11,390 bases of DNA from Saccoglossus kowalevskii (GCF_000003605.2 NW_003108592.1:105780-117169); one strand, 5' to 3'. Positions 1 to 8,145 are shown, numbered from the stretch's first letter. Notes: a model not told the origin generated them from the letters alone. Program-made: numbers and translations.

Positions 1-231
1 ACCAAGCCCACCAGAAACCAACACATATCACTACTATTTTGACTACCGTCCAAGTTTCTATAACGGTCCTGATTACATTGACGGTGCTGCGCACGCCATT
101 GAAATACCATTCACTTTCGGGCACGTGATAATGGCTGGTATTGGTTCATTTGAAAACATGTCTGTATCCGCGGATGAAAAACAGCTCAGTTTAGACATGT
201 CCAGATACTGGACAAACTTTGCTAAGTCAGG
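1..231 (+). CDS. Carboxylesterase/cholinesterase-family protein, penultimate exon (5' partial)
   Basis: The exon is open from the window edge, reading in frame from base 2, and gives 76 full codons plus two bases. Visible landmarks are 'YYFDYRPSF', then 'DGAAHAIEIPFTFG', then 'LDMSRYWTNFAKSG'. These align with the C-terminal part of the alpha/beta-hydrolase fold of type B esterases, where acetylcholinesterases have a 'GVPHGYEIEF.FG' segment and a 'YW..FAK.G' segment. The His of 'AAHAIE' (codon 92-94) is in the position of the catalytic-triad His; the nucleophile Ser and the acidic residue lie upstream, outside the window. One N-glycosylation sequon (NMS) is present. The exon ends at a consensus donor (CAGG|GTAAGT). 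Expected role is hydrolysis of carboxylic or choline esters, outside the cell or on its surface. The C-terminal part alone cannot tell a true cholinesterase from a general carboxylesterase, or show whether the full catalytic triad is present. Confidence 0.93.
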
Positions 232-1291
232 GTAAGTCACTAAGTCTTCAAAGTTCACCTGCGCATGCACACGCCGCAGACGTCCATAGCTTGTCCTTGT
301 TTACAAAAATACGTCTACCCATGAGCCTTTGCGTTTTTAGCGCTCATTACAGGACTTTCAATTGTACCTTATCACCATGTGCCACAATAAGTGATTCTTA
401 ATTTGCATACATGAATATTTCAAATTGACGTAATATATAATTTGATAAAACATGTGGACGAAATGTGCTGACCTTAAAACTATATAATAATAGACCGTAA
501 AAACACTTTTTTAAGAGAAGAGTAGTAATAGAAACACCACGAAAAAGTATGGGTTTACAAAGGCAAGCCCACAGTTTCGGTCACAGTCGAGTAAATTGCA
601 GGAGGGCACTAGTTGGCATTTTATTCGAAACTTTGTCAATATCTGTTAAAAATTGGAAATTGATGCAAAATTTAGGATTTTATAGAAAAACGCTAACCAC
701 GTACAAAGTGCATTTTTTGCAGAAAGGATGGCATTTAAAGACTTAAAATTCACCTAGCTGGCCATATTTTGGACCGTCTGTCGATAAGACAACAGGGCAC
801 CATACAGCAGACTATTGCAGTAGTATATCCACATTTGTCCTAAATGTCCCTACAAAACTAAGTAAACTGACGCAACCGGGACTTACCGATCAAAATTACA
901 AGTTTTATCAGTATTCATTAAGTTAGTTAGCACGTCATTTTAGGTGGAATTAAAATTGCGAAATGAGTTGCATCGTCATTGAATTCCATAGCACGTTTAT
1001 TTACAATAAAATTTACATACCACCAGAATTTACGATGTAAAATTATTACTAGGGTCTGTGGAAAACGGTGGATGTTAAGAGATTCATCATTATCTTCGTT
1101 GAATGTTTTCAATTATACGCAAACTCTCGATGCAAAGCAATAGGTGATTTTCCGTACAATTGCGAGATCTCGCAAGATGCATGAAAGACGCGCGTCGAAC
1201 GTCTGCCGCAAAAATCGAACGATTTGATTTTGAACTCGAATTTCCTTATTTCGTAGCTCACACCGACCGGCCGATCTTCGACAGAGGAATA

Positions 1292-1497
1292 CTGTAAAAT
1301 GACTAATTTTCACTGGGTTTAAATTTCACTGATTTACCATTTCAGGCATATTCGTGGGTTTTAAATTCACGGTTTCGTCATTTAGATAATGTGTTCTATG
1401 CTAAATTTTACATATTCACTGGGTTTTAATTTAGCGCATTTTCCAGTCAGCGAAATAAGCTAAATTAAAACCCAGTGAATAATTACCCCCTTTACAG
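1292..1497. mobile_element. MITE-like element with CTGTAAA ends, inside the esterase intron
   Basis: The element is about 206 bp. Its perfect terminal inverted repeat is AATACTGTAAA (1288-1298) against TTTACAGTATT (1491-1501), which can be read as CTGTAAA ends flanked by a TA target duplication (1290-1291 and 1498-1499). Inverted similarity continues inward for about 45 bp, with both ends reading inward through TTCACTGGGTTT and AATTT. The motif TTCACTGGGTTTTAAATTT also recurs in direct orientation near 1308, 1350 and 1415. No coding capacity is present, so it would be non-autonomous. A TA target site would suggest a Tc1/mariner-like helper, but this is inferred. Similar palindromic CTGTAAA elements are, as I recall, common in molluscs and other marine invertebrates; I cannot confirm a family name. 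Confidence 0.75.
1413..1481. repeat. Perfect 23-bp inverted repeat with 23-nt loop
   Basis: Bases 1413-1435 (starting TATTCACTGGG, ending TTTAGC) are the exact reverse complement of 1459-1481, separated by 23 nt. The pair forms the right part of the MITE at 1292-1497. In the esterase pre-mRNA it would fold into a 69-nt hairpin with a 23-bp perfect stem. Confidence 0.9.
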
Positions 1498-1990
1498 TAT
1501 TGCTTCCGAATACCCTTACTTAATCGAAATTGCCTATCGTCAAATGTGGACAGCACATTATTAAGCATGGAAATGTCCCCAAAATACTTTCGCGTTTGTC
1601 GAATCCCACGCGATGTTTGACGCCACTACGACGCTATGACCTTTGTTTGTCCTGTTTTTACGTTCGATTTCACGCATAACGCGTGATTCTCGCAGTGTAC
1701 ATAAAATGGTCTATTCCCACCATAATGTTTTCTTGCATGGCGTGACCTGATCGTTCCTTGAATTCTCCGGAAATTCCCGAAGGCATTCTGGTAATCGAAT
1801 GCGGAAGTAAATTGTACATGCCTTTCATTAAGTTAACATGTCATTGTCGAAATGTAGTTTACGTACGGTTATCGTGGTCTACAAATTCGCACGAATTAGA
1901 ATATTTTTCAGGCGACTCTCCTTTTATTCACATAATTCCACAAACTATATAAATATATTTACTCGTTAATAATTTTTTTATTTTTCACAG

Positions 1991-2300
1991 AAATCCCAAT
2001 CTGCCTGTTGCCGTGCCGGTCCAATGGCCACTGTATGATAACACTTTCTATAACTACATGCGATTCGAACCGAATATGACCGTAGATAACGTGAGAGAAA
2101 ATCTACGAGCTGATGGTACTGCTTTTTGGAATGAATATATTCCCATTCTACTGAATCTGACGTGTCCTCTGACTACTCCGCCCGAATGCGCATCGCCTAC
2201 TCCATCCGACTCCGCGCCAATTACTGATTCTGTAGCTATGGTTACTACAAGCAATTTTCTGATATGCATTTTAGCATTAATTGTGCCGTTTGTGCATTAG
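1991..2300 (+). CDS. Carboxylesterase/cholinesterase-family protein, terminal exon with probable GPI signal
   Basis: The exon follows a CACAG acceptor; its first base completes the Gly codon of the previous exon. It encodes about 102 further residues ending at TAG (2298-2300). In order these are 'NPNLPVAVPVQWPLYDN' (the family's NPN and WP.Y motifs), 'MRFEPNMTVDNVREN', 'FWNEYIPILLNLTCP' (matching the FWN...P.LLN.T helix near the end of the esterase domain), then a roughly 30-residue Ser/Thr/Pro-rich stalk. The protein ends in the hydrophobic run 'FLICILALIVPFV' plus one His. The tail pattern, small residues followed by a short terminal hydrophobic stretch without a basic cytoplasmic end, fits a GPI-anchor signal; a single-pass anchor is the alternative. 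There are sequons at NMT and NLT and a Cys pair at 'TCP' and 'ECA'. No cholinesterase tryptophan-tetramerisation peptide is visible. Confidence 0.93.
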
Positions 2301-3800
2301 TTGTTAATATCTACTTGATCTTTGTGGTGTCTGAAAACGAAAACGCCACTTTCTAGTACATCCTTGAGACCGATATTATGCATATTATTAGAGCCTATAG
2401 TATTCAATGATTCACCTGTTATCATTTTTCGCATTGCTAGTTTGAATAGCACAACACAGTGCCAAGGAATATATAAGACTGGAACTCGATTGTTGACAGT
2501 TTTGACCTATCCCCGTCCGCAAAATGAACATTATTACCTAAATTCACTAAATTTGCGTTGTTACTTTGACATAGCAGTGAGACGTAACACGGCATGAGAA
2601 GAATAATAGGTGATCTGATATGAAATTTACGCAAAAGAATATTACCCTGTACCAACAGTTGCTGACACTCTCTGTAAATCTCGGCATCATCTGACAGATT
2701 GCTGGAGATACAACGCCCAAAGTATACACGAACTTCCTAACCTAACTTTTCAATACAAAGACTCTCTAAATTAAGGGATCTCAATTTAATGATAATAGCT
2801 TTAATAGGGTTTATTATTGTCATGACAATTACAAAATCTTTTAGATGTCTATATGGTTAGGCATTTTATTGGTAGAACATTTCGTCAGCATAATATTTTG
2901 GTTAATAAGAACGCCATGATCCTCTATCTAACTCATTGGATACACCACACCCATTGGAGTAAACATCTCCCTATCAAACACACATCTTCTGAATATACTA
3001 CCAGCCTTTCAATAATTCGTTGCCAGACAGCCCTCTTTAAACTTTTTAAGCACTGTAAACTGAGAACAGACTTCTCAAAGTAGAGTGAACCAAGTGAGTA
3101 TTGGTCACCAAATTCGGGCGGAGAATATTGCACTGGAAAGGAGCACTTGTAGCCAAGGTGTTTATTGCTCAACTGCTAGGCCTGGAACTGAGTCTAAAAT
3201 ACTCACGAGATGTTCCATACAATGTATCAATATCATTATGCAAATAACTAAACTAAACTTCATAGCCTCAAATCATTACAAGCACATTAAATACATTGAT
3301 CAGTCCCTTATTTCGTTTTATTAAACTCCAACTGGTTCGAGTGTGTTACTAAGTACATTCAGTAATATTTTCTCAACTACTTCGCTGACAATACTGGCAA
3401 TTGGAGGGTAGTTACCCATATAAATTGTTTTTACAACTATTGTTTTTAATAATTGGATTAAAATCCAACCCTTTTCATTGGTTAAAGCATCAGTAGGTAA
3501 CAATGTTTCACGAGCTTTAAGAAATCTAATTGTATAGATGTTTTCCTGTGAAAAAAATATATAGATGAGTCATTAGGTTTCCTGAAGTACACCATTTATT
3601 CCATCATACCATACACATACTCGGACCAACCGGCTTGGCACTAGCGCGTGTTGGTTAATGTCATGAACTGAAAGACTATTACTAATTACAATGTGATTGG
3701 CTAATTTCATTTTAAAAACGGGTTTATGCCAGCAAATTCAAGTATGTATCAACATATAACACTTATGCTTGCAGTGAAATAAACAGACTGCATTGGACTG
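2301..3800 (+). other. Probable esterase 3' UTR and flank
   Basis: This is non-coding sequence after the esterase stop. It is AT-rich with no recognisable gene; small open frames on both strands have no familiar motifs and overlap freely. No canonical AATAAA occurs before 3778; a variant ATTAAA at 3320-3325 could give a shorter transcript. The right boundary is therefore uncertain. A sequence near 3624-3657 (ACCAAC ... GTTGGT) can form a short stem, of unknown meaning. Confidence 0.35.
3778..3783 (+). terminator. Candidate polyadenylation signal AATAAA
   Basis: This is the first canonical AATAAA on the plus strand after the esterase stop codon. It is followed about 25-45 nt later by a T/G-rich stretch (TTGTGTTATGCG...), as expected of a downstream element. 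That would make the 3' UTR about 1.5 kb. ATTAAA at 3320 is an alternative, and nothing here proves use of either site. Confidence 0.35.
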
Positions 3801-3880
3801 AATTATATTGTGTTATGCGTAGTTATTGGAAGGAAAAAATATATATTCAATGTTAATGTGAAAAGCCGATATTAGCTATT

Positions 3881-4013
3881 TTAAAGCGCGGTGGTCGTTG
3901 CGCAGCGCGTGTTCGAATTTCATGTAAATAAACAATGTATATTACACGCGTTGCGTACGTCGCTATGAGTCCCATATCGAACAGGACGCGGCAGGACGAC
4001 TACATCCCTTTAA
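3881..4013. mobile_element. piggyBac-type MITE with TTAA target duplication
   Basis: TTAA at 3881-3884 and at 4010-4013 flank a 125-bp element. The left end reads AGCGCGGTGGTCGTTGCGC; the right end, read in reverse complement, is AGGGATGTAGTCGTCCTGCC. The two are imperfect terminal inverted repeats sharing AG.G..GT.GTCGT, and similarity continues inward over a TTCGA motif. TTAA target sites are the hallmark of piggyBac transposons. There is no coding capacity. The same end sequence occurs twice more in the window, which supports a dispersed family. Confidence 0.7.
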
Positions 4014-4111
4014 CCTATTATATTAGACAATATATTAGAATATGATGAATATCATTACATTACTATAAGTTAATAGTACCTCATGGTCAAACTAATAACA
4101 TATTATAGTCT

Positions 4112-4583
4112 TATGCGCGAATTAACAAAGTAAGAGTACGTATTTCTTGACGGGAAGTAATGTGGGTTACAGTATACAGTAGTATACGCTAACTACAGCA
4201 GTAAAGATACGTACATCATTACGTCATGACATTCAAGGGGAATTATTTCACGTAAGAAGTAATACTAGTTACATATAACAGTATTATACGTTAATTGAGA
4301 ACTATAGTACGAACACGTATTCGATATCGGAATATGCACGAATTAACAAAGTAAGAGTACGTATTTCTTGACGTAACGGGGCAAAAGGAAAATTACATGG
4401 TAAGAAGTAATGCGAGTTACAGAATACAGTAGTATACGTTAAGTACAGCAGTAAGGATACGTACATCATCACGCCATGATATTCAAGGGGAATTATTTCA
4501 CGTAAGAAGTAATACTAGTTACATATAGCAGTATTATACGGTAATTGCGAAATATACATGTAGTACGAACACGTCGTCGATGA
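4112..4583. repeat. Nested tandem duplication, units of about 221 and 251 bp
   Basis: Unit 1 (4112-4332) and unit 2 (4333 to about 4583) both begin TATGC[G/A]CGAATTAAC, share long near-identical stretches and end at AGTACGAACACGT followed by TCGAT. Unit 2 carries about 30 extra bases after TTCTTGACG. Within each unit a 35-bp segment starting GAAGTAAT and ending TATACG occurs twice: 4154-4188, 4256-4290, 4404-4438 and 4506-4540. Spacing is 102, 148 and 102 bp between starts, so an older internal duplication preceded the larger one. No gene is visible. It could be a short satellite or part of an unrecognised transposon. Confidence 0.88.
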
Positions 4584-4815
4584 AAACACAAAGAACCAAC
4601 AAAGCAATAGTCCTTAACAGTAGCCAGTCATATGTCGAAAAATCATGAATATAAACATAACAAAATTGCTGTAATGAAAATTGTAATGTTAATGCAACTG
4701 CAAGACATGAATTATAAATTGAGGTGAATTTTAAAAATAGTTTCAAGGACAACAGGCAACAAAGCATATAAGTATTACTATTGAGCGAGTTTATAAACGG
4801 TTACAGTAAGTGCAA

Positions 4816-4833
4816 ACTACTAGTACTAGTAGT
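4816..4833. repeat. Perfect 18-bp palindrome
   Basis: ACTACTAGTACTAGTAGT equals its own reverse complement. It is built from repeated ACTAGT units, so it may be simple-sequence in origin rather than a protein-binding site. Confidence 0.8.
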
Positions 4834-4932
4834 AACGCCGCAGTCGTTATAAATACGGCTGTCAATGTTAATATCTGCTTACTGTTTGTCAACGACTGTC
4901 TGAATAATTAAAAACATTGCACAACGCTACAG

Positions 4933-4967
4933 TGACGTCATTTTAAAACTACGGTATGTTATAAATA
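4933..4967 (+). promoter_or_regulatory. Possible core promoter: CRE plus TATA box
   Basis: A full palindromic cAMP-response element TGACGTCA (4933-4940) lies 19 bp upstream of TATAAATA (4960-4967). Downstream there are a CRE half site (GACGTCAG, 5045-5052) and an ETS-type core on the opposite strand (CCGGAAGTG, complement of 5085-5093). Another TATAAATA lies upstream at 4848-4855. Motif order fits a plus-strand promoter starting near 4990. No coding sequence of recognisable family follows; the first downstream ATG (5069) opens only a very short frame. Chance is a real alternative in AT-rich DNA. Confidence 0.25.
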
Positions 4968-6161
4968 ACATCCCTTCAAAATAGTTTCTCTGTCGTTACT
5001 AGTCACACAGCATAACAGTGACAAGGGCAATAAACAAACGTGCAGACGTCAGACACGCGATTCAACAATGTGCGGGTTGCAACTCACTTCCGGTGATGGA
5101 TAAGTAAATATGAACCCCGGCAGCATAAATATAATAGATTTTAAGGTAGAGATGCAGTTTACCTGACAGGTATTTTAATTAGTTAATTAGGAAACCAAGA
5201 TGACCTCCCTTGTCCACAAAACTATATATTTTCGGAAAGCTTATTGTATGAATTTTGAAGTTTTGTTAGAATTTTATTTTTATGGACACTGTAGTTTGAC
5301 ATATGTACAAAAATGTGCTTTTTTGGTCAAAAGTGATTTAAAAAAAATAGCTTCTAAACCATGCTTCTGTTTCTGTCAAAATTGGTTTATAGGTACAATG
5401 AAGAAAGTGCCGTCTTGAAAACTGTCTACCAGTTGTCAATTTTGCAGGGCAGCAGCTCAAATTTCACTACTTCAAGTTTATGCATAAATTAACACCCAGG
5501 CTAGTTGTCTGTACGATTGCTGTAACACTATTCAACTAAAAACAATTCCCCGACGGCGTTTTGAAGATAAACACATTGTCAACCATTTGTGAAAATCAAA
5601 ATTTCAACTTAAACAAAAGGTCAAAGCGTCTAGGAGCTATTTTTTTTAAAGTTCTGGAATGTGCACTAAAAAGAAGCTGAGATAATTGCTAATTTGCATA
5701 ACAATTCACCCAATAAGAAGTTTGCTAATGCTCATAGTTAAAATGGCTGTTACAGTTTCAAATTTAAATGTATTATCGTTTTGTAAAAAGTTAAATACAG
5801 TGCATAATATGGAGATCCCGTCATTTCTTTTTTCACCATGTTTTTTTTTATTATTTATGTACAGCCATGTTAAATCTTGCTAAGCATTCAAAAGAGATAA
5901 TTTTGCACTTGTTATCTATATTTTAAAATCGTTTTTTGAGTATGTTCCACTATTCACAATTCTACAAAATTTCAACAGTCTATAGTCAAGACCTTTTGCA
6001 TAATAGAAAGCAAAAAAAAAATTTCACTCCCAAGTGCCCACGAACCTGTATCTCTGCCTTAAGTGAGAAGACACATGTATGTGCAATGACACAAAATAAT
6101 GGTCGAGCGTTACTTCTAAGAACCTGATGATTCTATAGAAATAAGCCATCCAAAGAATATA

Positions 6162-6175
6162 ATTGCCATGGCAAC
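6162..6175. promoter_or_regulatory. X-box-like RFX motif
   Basis: ATTGCCATGGCAAC differs by one base from the ideal palindromic X-box GTTGCCATGGCAAC bound by RFX transcription factors. The inner 12 bp (6163-6174) are a perfect palindrome. RFX X-boxes typically lie upstream of ciliary genes, but no gene start is recognisable nearby, and some transposons also carry such sites. Confidence 0.4.
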
Positions 6176-6510
6176 CTACAAAATATCATTGCATTGCTCC
6201 ATGTCACGTCAGACTAAAATGGCTGCACCATAAATCCCCCAGAAGAATGGTGTATTTAAATACATATCAACATTGAGAGCAGATAGCACAGGGGTATATA
6301 TACCAATGATTGTTTTTAATTCCAGCCTCTCAGAAGCCGCGCTACAAATACTTCAACTCGAGTCGCTCGTGTCGTACTAGTATCTCAAATACCATTCAAA
6401 CATATGCCGTTGAGGGCAGCACACCGACTTCGTCCGCTGTAAAACAAAGGCTTATGTAACAAATCAATGTAGCTCGACAGCGTACGTTCATACTTGACAA
6501 CGAACAATTT

Positions 6511-6688
6511 TATAAAATTTTATAGAGTAGCATTAATAGCAAATGCGAAATGTATTAGTCATCTATCAGATTAAAGGGCGGTAGTCGTCGCGCCACGCAT
6601 GCGCGAGATTTATGGGTCTCATATAAAATTTTATAGAGTAGCATTGATAGTAAATGTCGAAATGTATCTATTCATCTATCATACTAAA
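6511..6688 (+). repeat. Direct repeat of about 66 bp flanking a transposon end
   Basis: Copy 1 (6511-6575) and copy 2 (6622-6688) both run from TATAAAATTTTATAGAGTAG through GCATT.ATAG.AAATG, CGAAATGTAT and CATCTATCA to a terminal TAAA, with a few substitutions and small indels. The period is 111 bp, and the spacer is the TTAA-type terminal repeat at 6571-6621. This is 1.6 copies of a 111-bp unit. Confidence 0.88.
6571..6621 (+). mobile_element. Terminal-repeat fragment of the TTAA-flanked family
   Basis: TTAA followed by AGGGCGGTAGTCGTCGCGCC matches the ends of the element at 3881-4013. Similarity extends to about 6621: its ATTTATGGGTCTCAT corresponds to ATATGGGACTCAT in the reverse complement of 3964-3976. 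A matching opposite end was not found, so this is a solo end, a truncated copy, or one end of a larger element. Confidence 0.55.
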
Positions 6689-7290
6689 CCAGAGACACTA
6701 GAAAAGATTTCTTTTCAAGTGTATTTGATTAAACAGGACTAACATTCCCAGAACGTTACAGAAGAACATTAACAAGAAATCACAAGTCATTCATGACACA
6801 GTCCCCGTTAGTTATCGAATTTAATATACTAGTATATAGTTTTGTTTATAATCATTGACATCTTGTATCTGATCGTCAAACGAGAACTTGTCCGTATTGA
6901 GAGATATTGTTCTGGAACAAAATCAATTAAAACAAAATCGGTCATTTTGAATAAAATTTGGTCAAAGCATCATGTCAGCCTGAGAGATAGAAGCGCATTC
7001 ATTGAAACAAAATGCCCATCAGTCAGCCATTTTGAATCTGATCTGAAAAACAAACAACATGCCACCGGACTCCATAATGTCTAATGTATGTACAAGTTTG
7101 AACAAAATCAATTCGTAAATGCCACACACATTTGATTTTTGATGATGGTTTCAGCACAAAAATTGCCGCCATTTGTCCATTTTGAATCAGAACGTGAAAC
7201 AAATTGATGTACATATGTATAATATTATGTATGCTGTATGTGTGAAGTTTGAATGTAATCGGTCCAGGCATGTCTAAGATATAGGATCGG

Positions 7291-7309
7291 ACGCACGCAC
7301 GCACGCACG
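7291..7309. repeat. (CGCA)n microsatellite
   Basis: Nearly five perfect copies of ACGC/GCAC, continuing as degenerate copies to about 7340. It lies inside the interspersed repeat at 6880-7392. Confidence 0.85.
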
Positions 7310-7357
7310 AAAGCACGGGCACAAGGACGCACGGATGCACAGAGGTCAATCCATAAG

Positions 7358-7390
7358 TTCCCGTTTTCGGACTGCGTCCGAACAGGGACT
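7358..7390 (+). repeat. Hairpin at the 3' end of the interspersed repeat
   Basis: TTCGGAC (7366-7372) and GTCCGAA (7376-7382) form a perfect 7-bp stem with loop TGC. An outer CCC (7360-7362) and GGG (7385-7387) can extend it across a small internal bulge. It may be a conserved 3' recognition structure of the repeat. Confidence 0.6.
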
Positions 7391-7563
7391 AAAAATGGCA
7401 TCGAGAATAAAGGTTAATTAATATATTTTTCTTGAAGGAAGGGATTGAATCTACAGGAATATCTATTTATGGATGTTTTCCCGTCTGATAGATTACTATA
7501 CATACGTACATTGATTCTGGAAAAGACGAAAGTTAAGTGGACAATGTGGAATAACACCAGTTA

Positions 7564-7770
7564 CTGTAAAATACTTTATTTCCGCTTGGAATTTATTTTC
7601 GCTATTTTCGCTGAAGGGCTGATTCAGTGAAAATAAAATCAAGCAAATATACCCTTTTTCCTATATTTTACATTCAACTCATCAAACCAGTGAAAATAAA
7701 TTCCATACAAAACACCCAAAAAAGCCTTTTCAGTGAAAATTAATTGCAGCAAAAATATAGTATTTTACAG
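7564..7770. mobile_element. MITE-like element with CTGTAAAATACT ends
   Basis: The element is 207 bp with perfect 12-bp terminal inverted repeats, CTGTAAAATACT (7564-7575) and AGTATTTTACAG (7759-7770). Imperfect inverted similarity continues to about 40 bp on each side, reading inward through TATTT..GCT and ATT.ATTTTC.CT. The left flank is TA; the right flank is TC, so any TA duplication has mutated. The interior repeats CAGTGAAAATAAA at about 7625, 7689 and 7731. Size, the CTGTAAA ends and TTTTC.CTG motifs relate it to the element at 1292-1497. There is no coding capacity. Confidence 0.72.
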
Positions 7771-8145
7771 TCAGTAACATACATGCAGTATTATTCCGGA
7801 GACTTAAATGTATACAATATATTTACATCATGTATTCATTATATTTAAAGAATATACTTCGACTCATGTTCCGTTTTTATTGATTTTATAACACATAAAA
7901 ATACATACTTGAAATAAAAACGATCTTACTCATGTGGTTCATTGCCATTTACCTTCAAACCCATAAAAATAACGTGGAACAAATAAATAAAACATAAATG
8001 CGCGATTCATATGTCACAACCTCACGAGCGGCCGTGAAAAAGGGCTTCGAAAATATCAATTGTAAGTGCATTATAAGTTTTACAAAGAATTGCTAAATTA
8101 TAATTAATTATCATATGCACACATGTTAGTTCATTGAAAATAAAT

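Larger units (their letters stand above)
232..1990 (+). other. Esterase intron, phase 2, 1759 bp
   Basis: The intron has a GTAAGT donor at 232-237 and a T-rich tract ending in CACAG at 1990. Splicing joins GG with A to restore a Gly codon, giving an uninterrupted 'FAKSG-NPNLP', which is strong evidence that both ends are right. From general knowledge, vertebrate cholinesterase genes also have an intron near this 'FAK.G/NPN' position, so the site is probably ancestral; the phase should be checked. The intron holds a MITE at 1292-1497. The rest (about 240-1280 and 1510-1980) is AT-rich with CpG-containing patches near 1180-1290 and 1600-1700. I see no gene in it; the short open frames there look random. 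Confidence 0.9.
4590..6500. other. Non-coding AT-rich stretch
   Basis: Apart from the 18-bp palindrome, the possible CRE/TATA cluster and the X-box-like site, I see no gene. Open frames at 5200-5418, 5686-5883 and 5936-6127 are rich in codons expected from random T/A-rich DNA and show no family motifs. The part at about 5180-6120 has long T and A runs and could be a decayed interspersed repeat, but I cannot define ends. Confidence 0.4.
6880..7392 (+). repeat. Interspersed repeat with modular interior, (GCAC)n tract and terminal hairpin
   Basis: Short modules recur with the phrase CATTTTGAAT (6946, 7029 and 7179 areas) and with AACAAAATC/AAGTTTGAA phrases. They are followed by a CGCA/GCAC simple repeat (7291-7309, degenerate to about 7340) and then a hairpin tail (7358-7390) ending in GGGACTAAAAA. 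From memory, repeats with the same layout (modules, a tetranucleotide tract, a hairpin, then GGGACTAAAA) are widespread in marine invertebrate genomes. The transposon class is unclear. The open frames crossing it in both directions are not credible genes. Confidence 0.55.

Noticed and set aside
219-401. Plus-strand open frame at the exon-intron junction
   Set aside because: It is out of frame with the esterase, starts inside its exon and continues into the intron past a consensus donor.
2054-2269. Minus-strand open frame opposite the esterase terminal exon
   Set aside because: It is a shadow of the real coding exon, whose family motifs are clear on the plus strand.
3624-3657. Possible tRNA-like or SINE promoter sequence around ACCAACCGGCTTGG...GTTGGT
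   Set aside because: No full A and B boxes with correct spacing and no cloverleaf could be drawn; only a short stem is present.
4112-4583. CRISPR-like array from the four 35-bp repeats
   Set aside because: Copies diverge into two types, 'spacers' are themselves homologous, spacing is uneven and the context is eukaryotic; a nested tandem duplication explains it.
5200-5418. Plus-strand open frame of 72 codons rich in Phe, Lys and Cys
   Set aside because: Composition follows the T/A-rich local sequence and there is no recognised motif; length is within the chance range.
7023-7349. Longest open frame in the window, 108 codons on the minus strand
   Set aside because: It crosses the CATTTTGAAT modules and the GCAC tract of an interspersed repeat; the Cys/Val/Arg-rich start comes from the simple repeat, and no domain is recognisable.
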